Of a stretch of 64,000 nt of DNA, positions 52,280-63,259 are shown piece after piece. The DNA is taken from assembly GCA_012274445.1 (NCBI GenBank), contig JAAROD010000029.1, positions 992,001-1,056,000 on the forward strand, given 5' to 3'. The position numbers and the translations under genes are program-made. The notes beneath the pieces were generated by a model. The model was not told where the DNA came from, made no database searches, and saw only the letters and a list, made by a program, of their open reading frames with translations. The stretch comes from Sclerotiophoma versabilis. Taxonomy: Eukaryota; Ascomycota; Dothideomycetes; Pleosporales; Didymellaceae. How positions within the stretch are numbered: the stretch's first letter is position 1; each line of letters begins with the position of its first letter.

Positions 52280-54669
52280 GAGTCCACTTGAGTCGAGTCG
52301 TACAACCAGGTGAGGCGAAAGCAACGCAAAGCAAAGCAACCTTGTCAATGACTGTCCGTCAGTGACGGTTGACGGGTAAGCCACTACGAGCATGACAGCT
52401 GACCAGCATCTCCTCATGAACTGCAACAACAAGCACAAACCTGAGACGAGACTTCCACCAGGACTTGCATTCGCAGCAGCAACTCTAAGACAAGTGAGAA
52501 CTGCCTAGAACTATCAACTTGGAAGAAACCAACCTTCTCTCAGCGTACACAAGTAGGCTCGTACTATGACTTTCACATTTCGTTCCAGCTCAACTTTTAC
52601 AATGCCAGAGATGGACAGTTGGCAGCAGCGCCCAACCCGTACATTCCCCCACCCAGACCACATCGCATCACAACGCCTCTGCCAGACTGGGCTTTGGCGG
52701 GCAGTGTCACCCAGGCCCACTCGAACCAGGCGTTTTCTTGACGGAACCGAAGGCGCCACGGATGCGCCGCGGAGTGATCCTGATCCTTCGCCATCCCACG
52801 GCTCAAACACGGAAACCAACATCGTACCATGAAAGGAGGATCAAAGGGACTAGATTAAATCCTTCGTGATATCAGCACGCATCCGCACGCTTCCACAGTG
52901 CTGATTCGTCCGTTGCATGTCATTTCCACGATGCTGATTATCTTGTCGACCATTCAGACGTCGAATCAAATCGTCGCTGCTGCCGCATTCACAGGTGGGT
53001 TTTAGATATACAGCCGTCTGTCACAACTCCTACGCCTCATTAAACCGCTCGCAACGTGCCACGACTGTTGCGATGCGACACGACACGGCACTGAAGATGG
53101 TGCGCCTTCCTCCGGTCCTCGTCACTTCAACTCGTTTCAACGAGGCCCTGGGGCGAGGCCGGCGACAGGTGTGTGAAACGACCAGTGGGTATACAGCAAC
53201 GTTGCGCAGCACACATTGTCATCGCCGCTCGCGCCTTGGCGGGCAAACGCCACTCGATGGGCGCCACTGTATGTTTCGGGGATATACTTCCATGTATGTG
53301 TGCACCTTGTATATATCTTCGAAATAAGATTCCTTATATCGGCATGGGGGCCCCCACTTCAGCATCAGCATCCGCCCGGTCACCGGAGTGGGCAAATGCT
53401 AATATGCCAAGAACGCAGTGCAACACGTGCATCCCATCGCACACCCGCATACGAACGCGGCGGGTACATGATCCTTTCCCGCACACAGTCTGCTCGCCTC
53501 ATTATGCGGCGGTTTTGGCGCGCAGGCTCGGTGTCGTCCCTTATGCCGTGTGTGTGCGCCTCGCAGAACAGAAGCGGCGCACGTGGGGGCCAAGAAGGGT
53601 TGGCCCTGTCAATAATACGATCGAAGTCAATTCGGGTGATGGTAAGTTGCGTCTCTAGGCTAGACCCGTGCCGCTAGATCGTGGACCCGAAGCAAGACGG
53701 TCCTCAAACACTAGATGGCTTGGAGGCTTTGATATACGCGCTATGACTCTTGAGCCTTTCCTCGTCCATCAGATTCACAATCCCCATCTCTCATGCGGGG
53801 CGTCAGGGTCGAAAACCCCTGCCGAGTGGTCCTCTCTGTGCTTGCCTTTTTGATCCACGGTTGTGAACGGTGAAGATGCGTACCCGCCCGCGCACGGCAA
53901 TTGTGTGCAGCCACCAGGTGCAAGAGTGGTAGCGAGCGGACCGTGGCCAGATCGCCTGCTTGCTGGGAAGTCGATCGGCACGCAGATTGACTCTCACACC
54001 TTCAGCGTACCTGGAAATTGAAATTGCGAGCCGTAACAGCCGGGGTCGCTGTGCCACATGCAAGGCTTCTGCATTGAGAGACTCACCGATTAGGATCCTT
54101 GTTCTGCGGCAAGAGAGCGTGTGGTGTGGATGTGAGAAGATGTGACGGACATTTCCTTGTTTCATGGAGGTGGTTGACGACATCAACGCGGGTGCGGGAA
54201 GGGGACGGGATGCCGTCTTGCAAGCGCATCGGCGCGAGCCAGCCCGTCAGCGTCATCATTCATCATCGGTATGACTTGCTGATGCTCCAACATGGCAGCT
54301 CGATCATCTCAATCTCTTGGAAATGTTTACGTTTGGAGATCATGTATGCGACAATCATCTGATCATGGTTCGATCAATGTTCCTTTCCTGGGGTGCCCTG
54401 GGCTGCGCGATCCATCGGCAGGGTCTCCGTGAGTCCCGTCGTGGCCCCACGCGATCGCACGTGGCTAGCTTTCGCGGCTCATTCTGTGTGGGGCTTAGCT
54501 TGACATGCATGGCTACACAGGCCGAGCCAAACACGGCTCAGCTGCCGCGGCTTAACAAGGCCGGAGACGTGGACCTTGGAGGTATTCAGGCTGCCATGAG
54601 GCACATGCTATGCTTGGAAGGGATGAAGGCGATGATCAGACTAACGATCAATTAACCAACTGTCTTTCT

Positions 54670-55732
54670 TTACCCTCCGCCAACACCGAAGCGAGCGCGC
54701 AGCGTGTTCAGACGGCGCAGTGCCTCTGGCATGTCACCGGCAAGGCTGCTCTCAGCGCGCGTCTGGCGGAAGGCTCGATAATTCTCGTTCTCGCGCAATA
54801 TCGTGTCAACAACGCCAGCAGACAAAATGACGCACTGTCCCGAAGTAAGAATGTCCAGCGCATCGACGTGACCTATCTCGGACGCAGACTGCAGCAGTGA
54901 GTCTTCGTCTTCGGGATCGGCCCCTATGTCTGACATGGTATCGGTCCGGCGCAAGATTCCACGCTCTTCATCGTCGGCATCCTGCCCTCGGGCCGCGTTC
55001 TCACTCGTTGCTGGTGTTGTGCTGTGGCCCGCAGCATCTGACGTAGCTGCATCTGCGGCACTACTTGACGGTGCCTCACCAGCGTTTATCTGCGCCAAAT
55101 GTTTCTTCAGCTCGCGGCGCTTGACGTGCGCCGACACCATGATCAGCTGCAGGATCAAGATGCATAGATCTAATCCTCCAAGCTTCCATTTACTAGTCGG
55201 CCCTTGCTGCCCAATGAAGTCTATCATCAAGCCGCCGTGCAGATAGCCTCTGGTGTCCTCGCCTGCTGATGGCGCAGGATATAGCATGTGAAGCAGTAGA
55301 TTCACAGCGAACAGCGTTGCTACTACAGGTAAGAACGGTCGAGGCTCGTCAGGTGGGCGTTGCATTGTTGGGTCCGAGACTGGCGTGAGCAGACTGCCAT
55401 GCGCTAGCGCGCGCACTGCAAACCAGAAGAACGAGCAGCTATTCTCTTGTCAGCTCCAAATTCACACTAGAGCATCGAGGTAGGGCGTACTCGAGATGGT
55501 ACAGGGCGAGCAGCTCCATGTACACAACCAGATCCAGCTCACGGAGAAGGTCGCCTAACATCCGGATGCGCTTCCTTTTGGCATCCAACCGTCGCTCTTT
55601 TGCATCTTTCGCGCGCTCACGTGCAGCCTCTTCTACGTCAATGTCGGGTACGTCGTCGATGTGGTCGATGTGGTCAGGAGAGCTGCCGTCAGGGCGCAAT
55701 CCAGCTCGAGATGACTCGGCCTCATCGTTCAT
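54670..55732 (-). CDS. dsc4: DUF1746 protein, Dsc E3 ligase subunit 4-like
   Basis: Two exons on the minus strand, 55732-55491 and 55438-54670 (52-bp intron), give about 336 residues. The spliced join restores ELDLVVYMELLALYHLDCSF, then FWFAVRALAHGSLLTP, which is the N-terminal hydrophobic part of DUF1746. RPFLPVVATLFAVNLLLHML, then TRGYLHGGLMIDFIGQQGPT and LDLCILILQLIMVSAHVKRR complete the domain with three to four membrane helices. DUF1746 proteins include subunit 4 of the Golgi Dsc E3 ubiquitin ligase, which in fission yeast and Aspergillus helps activate the sterol regulator SREBP. The first 55 residues are acidic then strongly basic (KDAKERRLDAKRKRIR). The cytosolic tail (about residues 190-336) is acidic and Ser/Ala-rich. 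The ATG at 55732 is the first in frame. It is divergent from rcf1, 376 bp between starts. Confidence 0.82.
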
Positions 55733-56108
55733 GGCGCCGCAGGAGGTTGTCAAATATTGATGTACCACTCATGGAGGCGACGCTGTAATGCGGCAGCGCT
55801 GTAGTTGTTGTTCGACCTCCAGGCTGCTGTTTGTTGTAGGTCAGACCTCGGCGATATGGTGGAAGCTGCAATCGGAGCTGAAACGGGCCGATGATGGAAG
55901 TGGTGAGATAATCGATGAGCTCCGCAGCAAAGGCACGTCCAAATCGCTGCAACACCTCGGTGACAGCTTCACCACGCATATCAAGGGTTCTGAATAGCTT
56001 CAATTTACTTTCTGGTATCAGAAAGCCCTGAAAACCCTATCTCGACGACCCCGTCGCCTAGATTGATTGCACGCGACACCTCCGCCACCTCCGCATATAT
56101 CCTTCGCC
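55733..56108. promoter_or_regulatory. Divergent promoter, dsc4-like / rcf1
   Basis: A 376-bp spacer between two opposite start codons. A 93-codon frame on the minus strand (55722-56003, non-ATG start) crosses the Dsc4-like start by 11 bp and is not called. Shared promoter function is inferred from spacing. Confidence 0.5.
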
Positions 56109-56687
56109 ATGGCGGGCCCACGCAACAGCGCGCCGCTCCCCTCTTCTTTCGACGAAAATGCGTATGTGTTCCCCAATAAAACAAGATCAAAGCTCCACAA
56201 CACCCGTACGTCATGGTCAATGTGACTAATATCAACCAGCGACTTCTACAACGAAAACACCCTCGACAAGATGTGGCGCCGCCTGCGCGAGGAGCCCCTC
56301 ATCCCCCTCGGCTGCGGTCTCACAGTCTGGGCCATTGTCGGCGCCACACGATCGATGCGCAAAGGCGATCACAAAATGACCAACATGTACTTCCGTCGCC
56401 GTCTCTACGCCCAAGCCTTCACCATTGCAGTCCTCGTCGCGGGTAATCTATACTGGCAAAAGGATCGCGTGAAGAGGAAGGACTACGAGAAGCAGGTGGC
56501 GGAGAAAGAGAGAATGGAGAAGAGGGAGAGGTGGCTAAGAGAGCTGGAGGCGCGTGATGAAGAAGAGAAGGAGTGGAAGGATAGAATGGCGAAGAGGGCG
56601 AGGGGCGTGCAGGACGAGGTTAAGGGTGTTACACAGCAAGTGGCAGAGAAGACGAAGGAGCTGAAAAATCAAGTTGTTGGAAAATAG
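56109..56687 (+). CDS. rcf1: Respiratory supercomplex factor 1 (HIG1 domain)
   Basis: Two exons, 56109-56161 and 56240-56687, separated by a 78-bp intron with a TGACTAAT branch point, give about 166 residues. Rcf1 sits in the inner mitochondrial membrane and helps join and tune complexes III and IV. The HIG1 domain covers about residues 22-95: KMWRRLREEPLIPLGCGLTV begins helix 1, and the conserved NMYFRRRLYAQAFTIAVLVA leads into helix 2, including the R-x-x-x-Q-like element of type 1 members. The C-terminal 70 residues form a highly charged helix (Lys/Glu/Arg, coiled-coil-like), as in other filamentous fungi. Splicing joins NA-D at the intron and gives the expected S-F-D-E-x-x-D-F-Y-x-E-x-x N-terminus. 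No presequence is visible, which is normal for this protein. Confidence 0.93.
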
Positions 56688-57762
56688 GAGTCTGACCCCA
56701 CTGAGGGCTGAGTGAACCTAGAGACGACAACGCGCCGGTCAGAAATTGAGCTTGGCTGCGACAGGGAGTGGATACGATACTGGCGTTTTGCGGATATTAC
56801 GCATGTTTGTTGTATATATATAACACTGTAAGGAGTACCATTTAAGATCGAGCTAAAGCCAGAGTAGGGAAATCATCACTTTTTACGTACTCCAAAAGCA
56901 CGGTCTTGTCGTGGTGCTTGTCTGCGATCTTATTTGTAGAATGATGATCTCTCCAAGTCTTTCGTAGTGCTCAGCGTATCGTATTCCTGCCAAAAGCCAG
57001 AAATGGAGCTCATGAGCGTAGAGTAGGTGAAGCTTCGTACTAGTGGCAGTTGAGCAGTGTGGCACTGGATCTGGATACGAGCTTCAGGGATCATAGAAAG
57101 GACGAATGTATCCTTATCGTGGAACTCTCCAAAGTAGGAGCCCACTTGGCAACAAGAGACAACTTGCGCGAATCTTCTCGACATACAAGAGAGGAATAGG
57201 GAAAGCAGATTTTAGCAGTGGGAAAGAAGAGTTCAATACTACGTGTTTCGGCGTAGGAGTTAGCGCTGCTATACTGGACTTAGCTATCACCCTGATTATC
57301 GTTGCAAGTTCTGATCAGACATCCAGCGAATGCTGCAGTGCTGACTTCTTGTCGAGACTAAGTAGCACTGTTGATCCTACTGTCCAACTTACGTTCGTGC
57401 TGCCTCTTCTTCTAAATAGAAGATGGCTACTGCACTGAAGACAAGCAATTCAAGAGCCCGGGCAAATTCTAATCACCTGGCTTTGCATTCTGGAAAGATG
57501 AAGAAGTAGTTTCTGATATTACCTGCATCTGTGAGTCAACTGATGGCTGTGATGTGGAGAAAAGGTCCTGGAAGCCAGATCCTTGCTAAGTCGAAAAACG
57601 CTGTAACATAGTATTTGACGACGACGTGCTATGTTTTGATGATGGTGATGGTAATAGGGTGGAGATACGCAAGTGAAGCTCTTGGCATGACGCCCCGCGC
57701 CCCACCCGCTGCCTGGAGCTCCAGCTCCAATCAACTCCGAAGACGAACTCACCACCACAACC
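56688..57762. other. Intergenic
   Basis: About 1.07 kb between rcf1 and csn1, both on the plus strand. A short TA run (tgtatatatataac) lies near 56812-56825. Only short frames; nothing recognised. Confidence 0.5.
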
Positions 57763-59331
57763 ATGGCCGCCAACATTGAGCAGTCGCCGTTCTTTCAACA
57801 GCGGAGAGCCAAGGGTGAACTGATTGTGAAGGGTTTGTAGCGTACTCTAGTTGCGGTCAGGCTTCTCTAACTCTAATAGATCCCCCCAAGTTCGACCTTG
57901 AATCATATATCGCCAACTATGCCGGTATCGCTCCTCTCTATGATTATCGTTTAATCAGTTGTTGACACATTCGCAGCTCATACCCGAATCGACCGACTCC
58001 ATCACATCGGCTCGCACTCACCATACCTCACTCTCGATGCATACCGCCTGGCGATTACGGAGGCGAAGAAGGGCAAGAACGTCAATCTCTATCTGCAACT
58101 GGTGGAGGAGGTGAACGCAATCGCGCCTCAAGACCCTGCGGCTTTGACAGACACAACATGGGCAGAGAAGAAGGCACAGGAGAACCAGCGCGAGCAGGAC
58201 AGGCTGGAACATGAACTGAAATCATACAAGAACAACCTGATCAAGGAGTCTATTAGGGTATGATTGATCCGGAGAGCCATATATATGGACTGAAGGCTGA
58301 CCAGAGCACAGATGGGCAATGAAGACCTTGGCCACTTCTTCTACGATATCGGAGACTACAGCAATTCGCACAAGTCCTATATGAAGATGCGCGAAAGCTG
58401 CACCTCAAACAAGCATCTAGCCGATATGACACTCCGTCTCGTATACGTCAGCGTTGCGCAAAAGTCATGGTTAACCGTACAAACCAACTTGGCCAAAGTG
58501 GACTCAGCACAACTGAAGGGCGAGGATAAGATCAAGCTCGAACCTATTGTGTCAGCTTGCACGGGCCTCGCTCAAATGTGTATGGGCAACTTTAAGGAAG
58601 CTGCCGCCAACTTTCTGGGCACATCACCCGCCTTCTTGACGACCGAGCCCGCGGCTGGCATCACATGGCAGAGGGAGGTACTCTCAGGCAACGATGTAGC
58701 AGTTTACGGCGGTCTCTGTGCCCTCGCCTCAATGGATCGCAGCGAGTTGCAGCTGAAGGTGCTCGGCAATAGCGAATTCAGGAACTTCCTTGAGCTCGAA
58801 CCCCACATCCGTCAGGCCATCAACCTCTTCTGCAACTCCAAGTACAGCGCGTGTCTCGATGTGCTCGAAGGCTATCGCAGCGACTACCTCCTCGATGTGT
58901 ACCTGTCCAAGGTGCTGAATACCATCTACGGCCGTATCCGGACCAAGAGTATCGTCCAGTATTTCATACCTTTCAGCTGCGTTACTCTCGACGAGATGTC
59001 GTCCAAGTTCCCTGCCGCAGCGGGCGTTACGATCGAGGAAGAGTTGGAGCAAATGATCAACGACAAGATACTTGAAGCACGGATAGACCTTGTCGACCGA
59101 CTTCTCATCTCACCACCGACGAACCCTCGTCATGACGTACACGCCGACGCCCTCAAGATGGCCGAGACGTACGACCACACACTTAGACTGCGCCTGACGC
59201 GCCTGAACATGCAGGCTGCTGGCATGGAGATCAAGGCAGAGAAGGGCGCGAGTGAAAAAATGAACGCCGGCATGGGCGAACGCATCGGTGAAGGCTTGAG
59301 GGGCCTGGGCTCGAAGATGGGTTTCTCATAG
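57763..59331 (+). CDS. csn1: COP9 signalosome complex subunit 1
   Basis: Four exons, 57763-57832, 57880-57924, 57977-58257 and 58312-59331, give about 471 residues; introns are 47, 52 and 54 bp. CSN1 (CsnA in Aspergillus) is a core subunit of the COP9 signalosome, which removes Nedd8 from cullins and so controls SCF-type ligases in the nucleus and cytosol. PKFDLESYIANYAAHTRIDR and ELKSYKNNLIKESIRMGNED, then DLGHFFYDIGDYSNSHKSYM are the RPN7-type helical repeats. NDVAVYGGLCALASMDRSEL, then NFLELEPHIRQAINLFCNSK and RTKSIVQYFIPFSCVTLDEM form the PCI domain approach and winged helix. These blocks fit CSN1 better than its paralogue Rpn7 of the proteasome lid. The C-terminal tail ends in a Gly-rich charged helix. 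Start context is good (accATGG). Confidence 0.93.
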
Positions 59332-60194
59332 GAGGGGGAGTCATCTGCGGCCTACAGGAAGGCTTCCTTCTGAGTCAGCGTTTCGCGCTTGCTTGGCTCG
59401 CTAGAAGAGTGGAAGTGGTACACCCCAGATCGACTGAAATCAGTGATCGAACAGAAGTCGGATGGACCATCCATGGAAGAATTTGATGATCAACGAGCAT
59501 TTTAGGCGTTAAAGGGCACGGCGTAGAAGGCGAACATTAGCATGGGCGTTGCGAGCATGCATATCAATCACAATGGTATGAGGAGTGAAGGAATGAATGG
59601 AACGATGAATGAATTTCGAAACGATGTTTGACAGTTGCAACTACTTAAGCCGCACTGCAAGCGCGCTATTTCATCTTGTGTGGCCGGGCTATGCTGAACG
59701 ATTTCCTCTTCCTCTTCCGTTGCTCAGCGTGGACTGCTTCCGAAACGGATGGCGGGATCATCAACTGCAGTTGCAGACACGACACGCAGCATGGCCTGCA
59801 TATCTGTCATCACGTACGGCTCCGAGACGGCAATGACGTCCCTGTTATCCACGTGTAGTAGGCGTAGCGCAGCAAGATTGGAAATGTCTTTCCTAAGACT
59901 AGCAGATCGATGCCGCTGCGGAAGTCCTCGAGACTACTCAGTTGACTAAGGTTCGGTTCGATACCCAAGGTCCAGAGCGGAGATTTGTATTGTTACGCTT
60001 AATCGCTTACTTCACTGCGCTTTTAGCTAGGGGCAGTGGTTTTGGCGATGAAGGGTTTCATCTTTCCATGCGAATATGGACCCAAGCCGTCTGTGATCAA
60101 GCTGACTGAGGAGTTCGGTGTTGAATCTTCAGCGCACAGTGTACTGATGGTCGAAAGTGGCGTGTGTAGTCTATGAACATGTAGAACGGCGAGA
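59332..60194. other. Intergenic
   Basis: About 860 bp after csn1. Short frames only. The sequence before 60195 may once have carried more of the F-box relic described next, but I could not match it. Confidence 0.45.
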
Positions 60195-60430
60195 ACGTTT
60201 TGCGTGGAGTTATCAACCCAACGTTTGTCGCAAGGTCGCGACGAGGGATGTATAGTGAAAAGAGTAAAACCGACGTGCTTGATGTTGTTCGTTTAAACTC
60301 TGACATGACATTTTTAGAAATAGTTCTGCGACGTTGTGGTAGTACTTCGATACCTTTGACCAAGGCGGCACGGTTGAGATAGGTGAGCATTCGATTGTCG
60401 AGCTCGGTGGGTAGGACACCATAGGACACC
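60195..60430 (-). pseudogene. F-box gene relic, N-terminal fragment
   Basis: On the minus strand one frame reads VLPTELDNRMLTYLNRAALV. It matches the start of the intact neighbour (ALPTELDERMLGYLHRKELS). The match then moves to another frame (SKYYHNVAELFL against SKYYRKIAEPHL) and back again (YIPRRDLATNVG against LLRKDLAVHI). At DNA level, 60390-60410 (gagctcggtgggta) is identical to the intact gene around 62009-62021. At least two frame breaks separate these pieces, and nothing after about residue 80 is recognisable. It is a decayed paralogue of the gene at 60688-62037, in the same orientation. Confidence 0.82.
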
Positions 60431-60687
60431 GCGTCCCGGTGGTGAGTCTCACAGGGAAGGTTCGAGAAGTGGTAAGCGTGAGATATTGATCATGTAGAAA
60501 TGAAATAAATACAAATGCAGAGCTCGAAGAGCCGGGTGACTACTGCGTGTTTGGGCTCCTTTACTTATTTCATGTCGCCTTGTCCATATTCACTTCTAGA
60601 AACGCGAATGTCAACGGAATTATTTCCAGCCACATCGCCAGACACAGAATCTTCCCCGAAGACTACTGAATTCACCTCGTACTTGTT

Positions 60688-62037
60688 TCATTTACTGACG
60701 ATATTGTGGTGTTTGATCAAGGCCTGCACACCTCGTTCTCCGCTTCGAGCAGCGGGAGACCTGTAGACCTGAAACTCAACACCTTGAGCGTACAAATTGC
60801 TTGTGAAGGCGGCAAGCATTGTTTCAGACTCCTGCGAAGGGTTGTACGTGGACCCAACATTGAGCGAGAACTTCTTCAGCGGTGGTCCACCAAGGAAAAA
60901 CGCACGAGGTGTGAATATAGCTTGCGTACTACTCTGTGCCATGAGGAGACCGAGATCCGCAAAGTCGATGTTGAATAGGCTGAGCCTGGTGATGTTGGGA
61001 GGGATGTGTGCGCCATAGTCCAGGAGTTGGCTTTGATTGTGGCGCTCTAATAAGAAATCCAGGTCGATACAGAGAGTTTGTAGGCTTTCCAGTGATTCAA
61101 GTCCCTTCAAATTTGCGCCACGGCTAGCCATGTGATGATCAACAGTGAGCTTGAGGTATTTGAGACTTGGGCATTCCTTTCGTAGCGTGTTGATTATCTG
61201 TTGGTACCCTGTTACTGGAAGGCTGTATCTGTCGTGAATAACGAGAGTCTTCAAGTGCGGAGTACGCTCGCGGTGGAGGAATGTAGACAAGAAGGGTAGC
61301 CCAAAAGTATGGATCATCTCAATCTTGCGGAGCTTGGTCGAGCTTGGCTTTGAGCCTTGGGGTTGTGGGCACGAGATACTGTTGCAGTCGATCATCTTGA
61401 TAGATTGGAGAGATGCCAGATTAGGCACTTCAATATATTTCCGGCTCTGCAAGACCAGTTTCCGTAACTTTGATAGATGCCCATCGTGTTTTGGTGACCT
61501 CGATGCAGCCTCAGCGAGCAGTTTGCTGAAGAAAGAACCGCCGTCTGGACCCTCAATCCGTGCCTTCATTAGGAAGGTAAGACACTCTAAGTTGAACGCT
61601 AGGCAAGCGATAAGGACGGAAGTCCCTTCTATGTAATCCTCGGCAAGTATAGAGCCCAGCCACGCCATTCGGGTTCCTGCGGAGCTCGCGTTTGACCCAA
61701 TCACGCTTGCGATCGAAACCAGAAGAGCAAGAAGGGCCTGCTCCATATTCTTGTAGGCTTCTTCTGACCATTGTTGGCGACTATTGGATGTGGGCGCGTC
61801 CTTCTCGACTTCTATCCGTCTAATGTGTACTGCCAGATCTTTGCGCAAGAGGAGCGTCAAGAGCAGCCGGCGAGCATTGATGTTTCGATCGGCCAGGAAG
61901 CGAATGTTGCGATACAGATGGGGCTCTGCTATCTTCCGATAGTATTTCGATGCCTTGGAGATGGCGCTGAGTTCTTTGCGGTGGAGATATCCCAGCATTC
62001 GCTCGTCTAGCTCGGTGGGTAATGCTTTAAGAGCCAT
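60688..62037 (-). CDS. F-box domain protein
   Basis: Single exon, 449 residues. The N-terminus is an F-box (about residues 5-48): LPTELDERMLGYLHRKELSA, then SKASKYYRKIAEPHLYRNIR. F-box proteins bind Skp1 and present substrates to SCF ubiquitin ligases. The rest is a leucine-rich solenoid without strict repeats: LSKLRKLVLQSRKYIEVPNL, LKTLVIHDRYSLP, SLKYLKLTVDHH, LESLQTLCIDLDFLL and ITRLSLFNIDFADLGLLM are the clearest strands. This is the common layout of lineage-expanded F-box proteins in filamentous ascomycetes, whose targets are unknown. The ATG at 62037 directly precedes the F-box. Broken copies lie on both sides (60195-60430 and 62345-62957). No signal peptide or membrane segment is seen. 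Confidence 0.85.
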   Translation of the reverse strand: MALKALPTELDERMLGYLHRKELSAISKASKYYRKIAEPHLYRNIRFLADRNINARRLLLTLLLRKDLAVHIRRIEVEKDAPTSNSRQQWSEEAYKNMEQALLALLVSIASVIGSNASSAGTRMAWLGSILAEDYIEGTSVLIACLAFNLECLTFLMKARIEGPDGGSFFSKLLAEAASRSPKHDGHLSKLRKLVLQSRKYIEVPNLASLQSIKMIDCNSISCPQPQGSKPSSTKLRKIEMIHTFGLPFLSTFLHRERTPHLKTLVIHDRYSLPVTGYQQIINTLRKECPSLKYLKLTVDHHMASRGANLKGLESLESLQTLCIDLDFLLERHNQSQLLDYGAHIPPNITRLSLFNIDFADLGLLMAQSSTQAIFTPRAFFLGGPPLKKFSLNVGSTYNPSQESETMLAAFTSNLYAQGVEFQVYRSPAARSGERGVQALIKHHNIVSK

Positions 62038-62344
62038 GGTGGTACCAGAAACGAAAAGTCACGGTATGAGAGATGGTTTTAAGCGGTAGAGTTGGAGGGT
62101 AGGGAATAAAGAAGTCAGGTGAGAGTAACTTATTCACCTGAGAGTAGGTAAGTTGGCCAATAACGCTTTCACTGTATGTATCAAGGCCAATGAGCGAACG
62201 CTATTTAGCTCTAAAAGTGCAAAGCGGGGAGGTGAATTAGTACGGTAAGACAGACTGACCGCAATGTGCATGAGCACAGGCCTGGCCAGCTTCCGAGCGC
62301 CTTTTGAGAGATCACTTTGAGCGGGCACAGAGATGTGAGCCATT
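62038..62344. other. Spacer upstream of the F-box gene
   Basis: About 300 bp that should contain the F-box gene promoter. No feature recognised. Confidence 0.45.
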
Positions 62345-62957
62345 ACACGTGGTTCATACCAGGATGGTTGTGATAAGCTGTGTTCAGATACACTTCCAAG
62401 AGATCCCAGGATTCAAGCCCACTGATTCCGGTGGTGTGCAGGGTGTTGAGGTTGGGCGGCAGCAGCCTGTGCAACTGGAGAAGACCACTTCTGTTTTCAC
62501 GGCTGACGAGAGTGTCGACTTCGATTTGTAGCGTATTGAGACGAGACTGGTCAGGCTTTTCAGAGGTTTGTTTGATCCGTCATCTTTGTGCAAATCGAGC
62601 AAATAATATAAGCTCAAGATATTCAAGCTTATGGCAATTGTCGATCAGTGTGTCGATGATCGATCAACAAGAATAATCGGGCACACCACAAAACTGGCGA
62701 AGAGCTTGTCTGCTAAGATCGATGGCATGGCTTTCGCTGAAGATGTCTTGTGTGCTATTGTCAGAACCAAAGGTATCAATAATTTCTAGAATCTGAAGAC
62801 AATGTAATGTACCAGTGTGTCCAGCGACGCAATGGTACCTGGAGGCAATTCGACTACGCAAAGAAAGCAAAATCTGTCCTAATCGGAGGCGGGCAAAGTT
62901 GAATGGAACACGGTGGGAAAGGGTTCTGTGATCTGGCTGTAGTATCTCGAGACCCAT
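62345..62957 (-). pseudogene. F-box/leucine-rich gene relic, central to C-terminal fragment
   Basis: Minus-strand frames carry LQILEIIDTFGSDNS, a stop, then ISLNILSLYYLLDLH and NKPLKSLTSLV. In a shifted frame follow LNTLQIEVDTLVSRENRSGL and LLPPNLNTLHTTGISGLE. The last two match LQTLCIDLDFLLERHNQSQL and IPPNITRLSLFNIDFADL of the intact neighbour in order and spacing; the first pieces match the preceding part more weakly. At least one stop and one frameshift interrupt it, and no F-box is found upstream. It corresponds to about residues 250-370 of the intact protein and is more diverged than the other relic. Confidence 0.78.
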
Positions 62958-63259
62958 CAGGATCTTTCAAGATCCTCGTCACACAGTTGGGTATCCAGCG
63001 CTAATCTTGTAATATCTTAGTAACTGCAGCAAGAGTTCTTATAAGATGGATCTTGCCAAGAAAACGTCTTCCAGCTTCCACTTTCACTTCGAACCTATTC
63101 AGCCCTTTCTTGGTGAGTTTAGACCAAGATTTGTTTCTACAAGCACAAAAGTTTGGTAACGGCCAGCAAAAGAAGTAGCCGCACTTGAAACTACAAAGGA
63201 TAATGAATTGGTGGGTATAAAATGCTGATGCTAAACGCCGGGTGTATCTTCACTTGATC

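Larger units (their letters stand above)
47721..54669. other. Gene-poor region of 6.9 kb
   Basis: The largest frames are 234 codons (49258-49962, plus, GTG start) and 201 codons (50949-51554, plus, ATG start). Neither resembles a family I know, and both are crossed by frames on the other strand. No transposon proteins, terminal repeats, tRNA or array was recognised. There are two simple-sequence tracts and one palindrome, listed separately. Confidence 0.5.

Noticed and set aside
39966..54669. A degenerate transposon or RIP-mutated island
   Set aside because: The block is not AT-rich overall and I found no terminal repeats, target-site duplications, or reverse transcriptase, integrase or transposase remnants.
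55722..56003. 93-codon frame upstream of and overlapping the Dsc4-like start
   Set aside because: It starts at a non-ATG codon, overlaps the real start by 11 bp, and resembles no protein.
57763..59331. Assignment as proteasome subunit Rpn7
   Set aside because: The RPN7 and PCI domains are shared, but the N-terminal and mid-protein blocks fit fungal CSN1 better.
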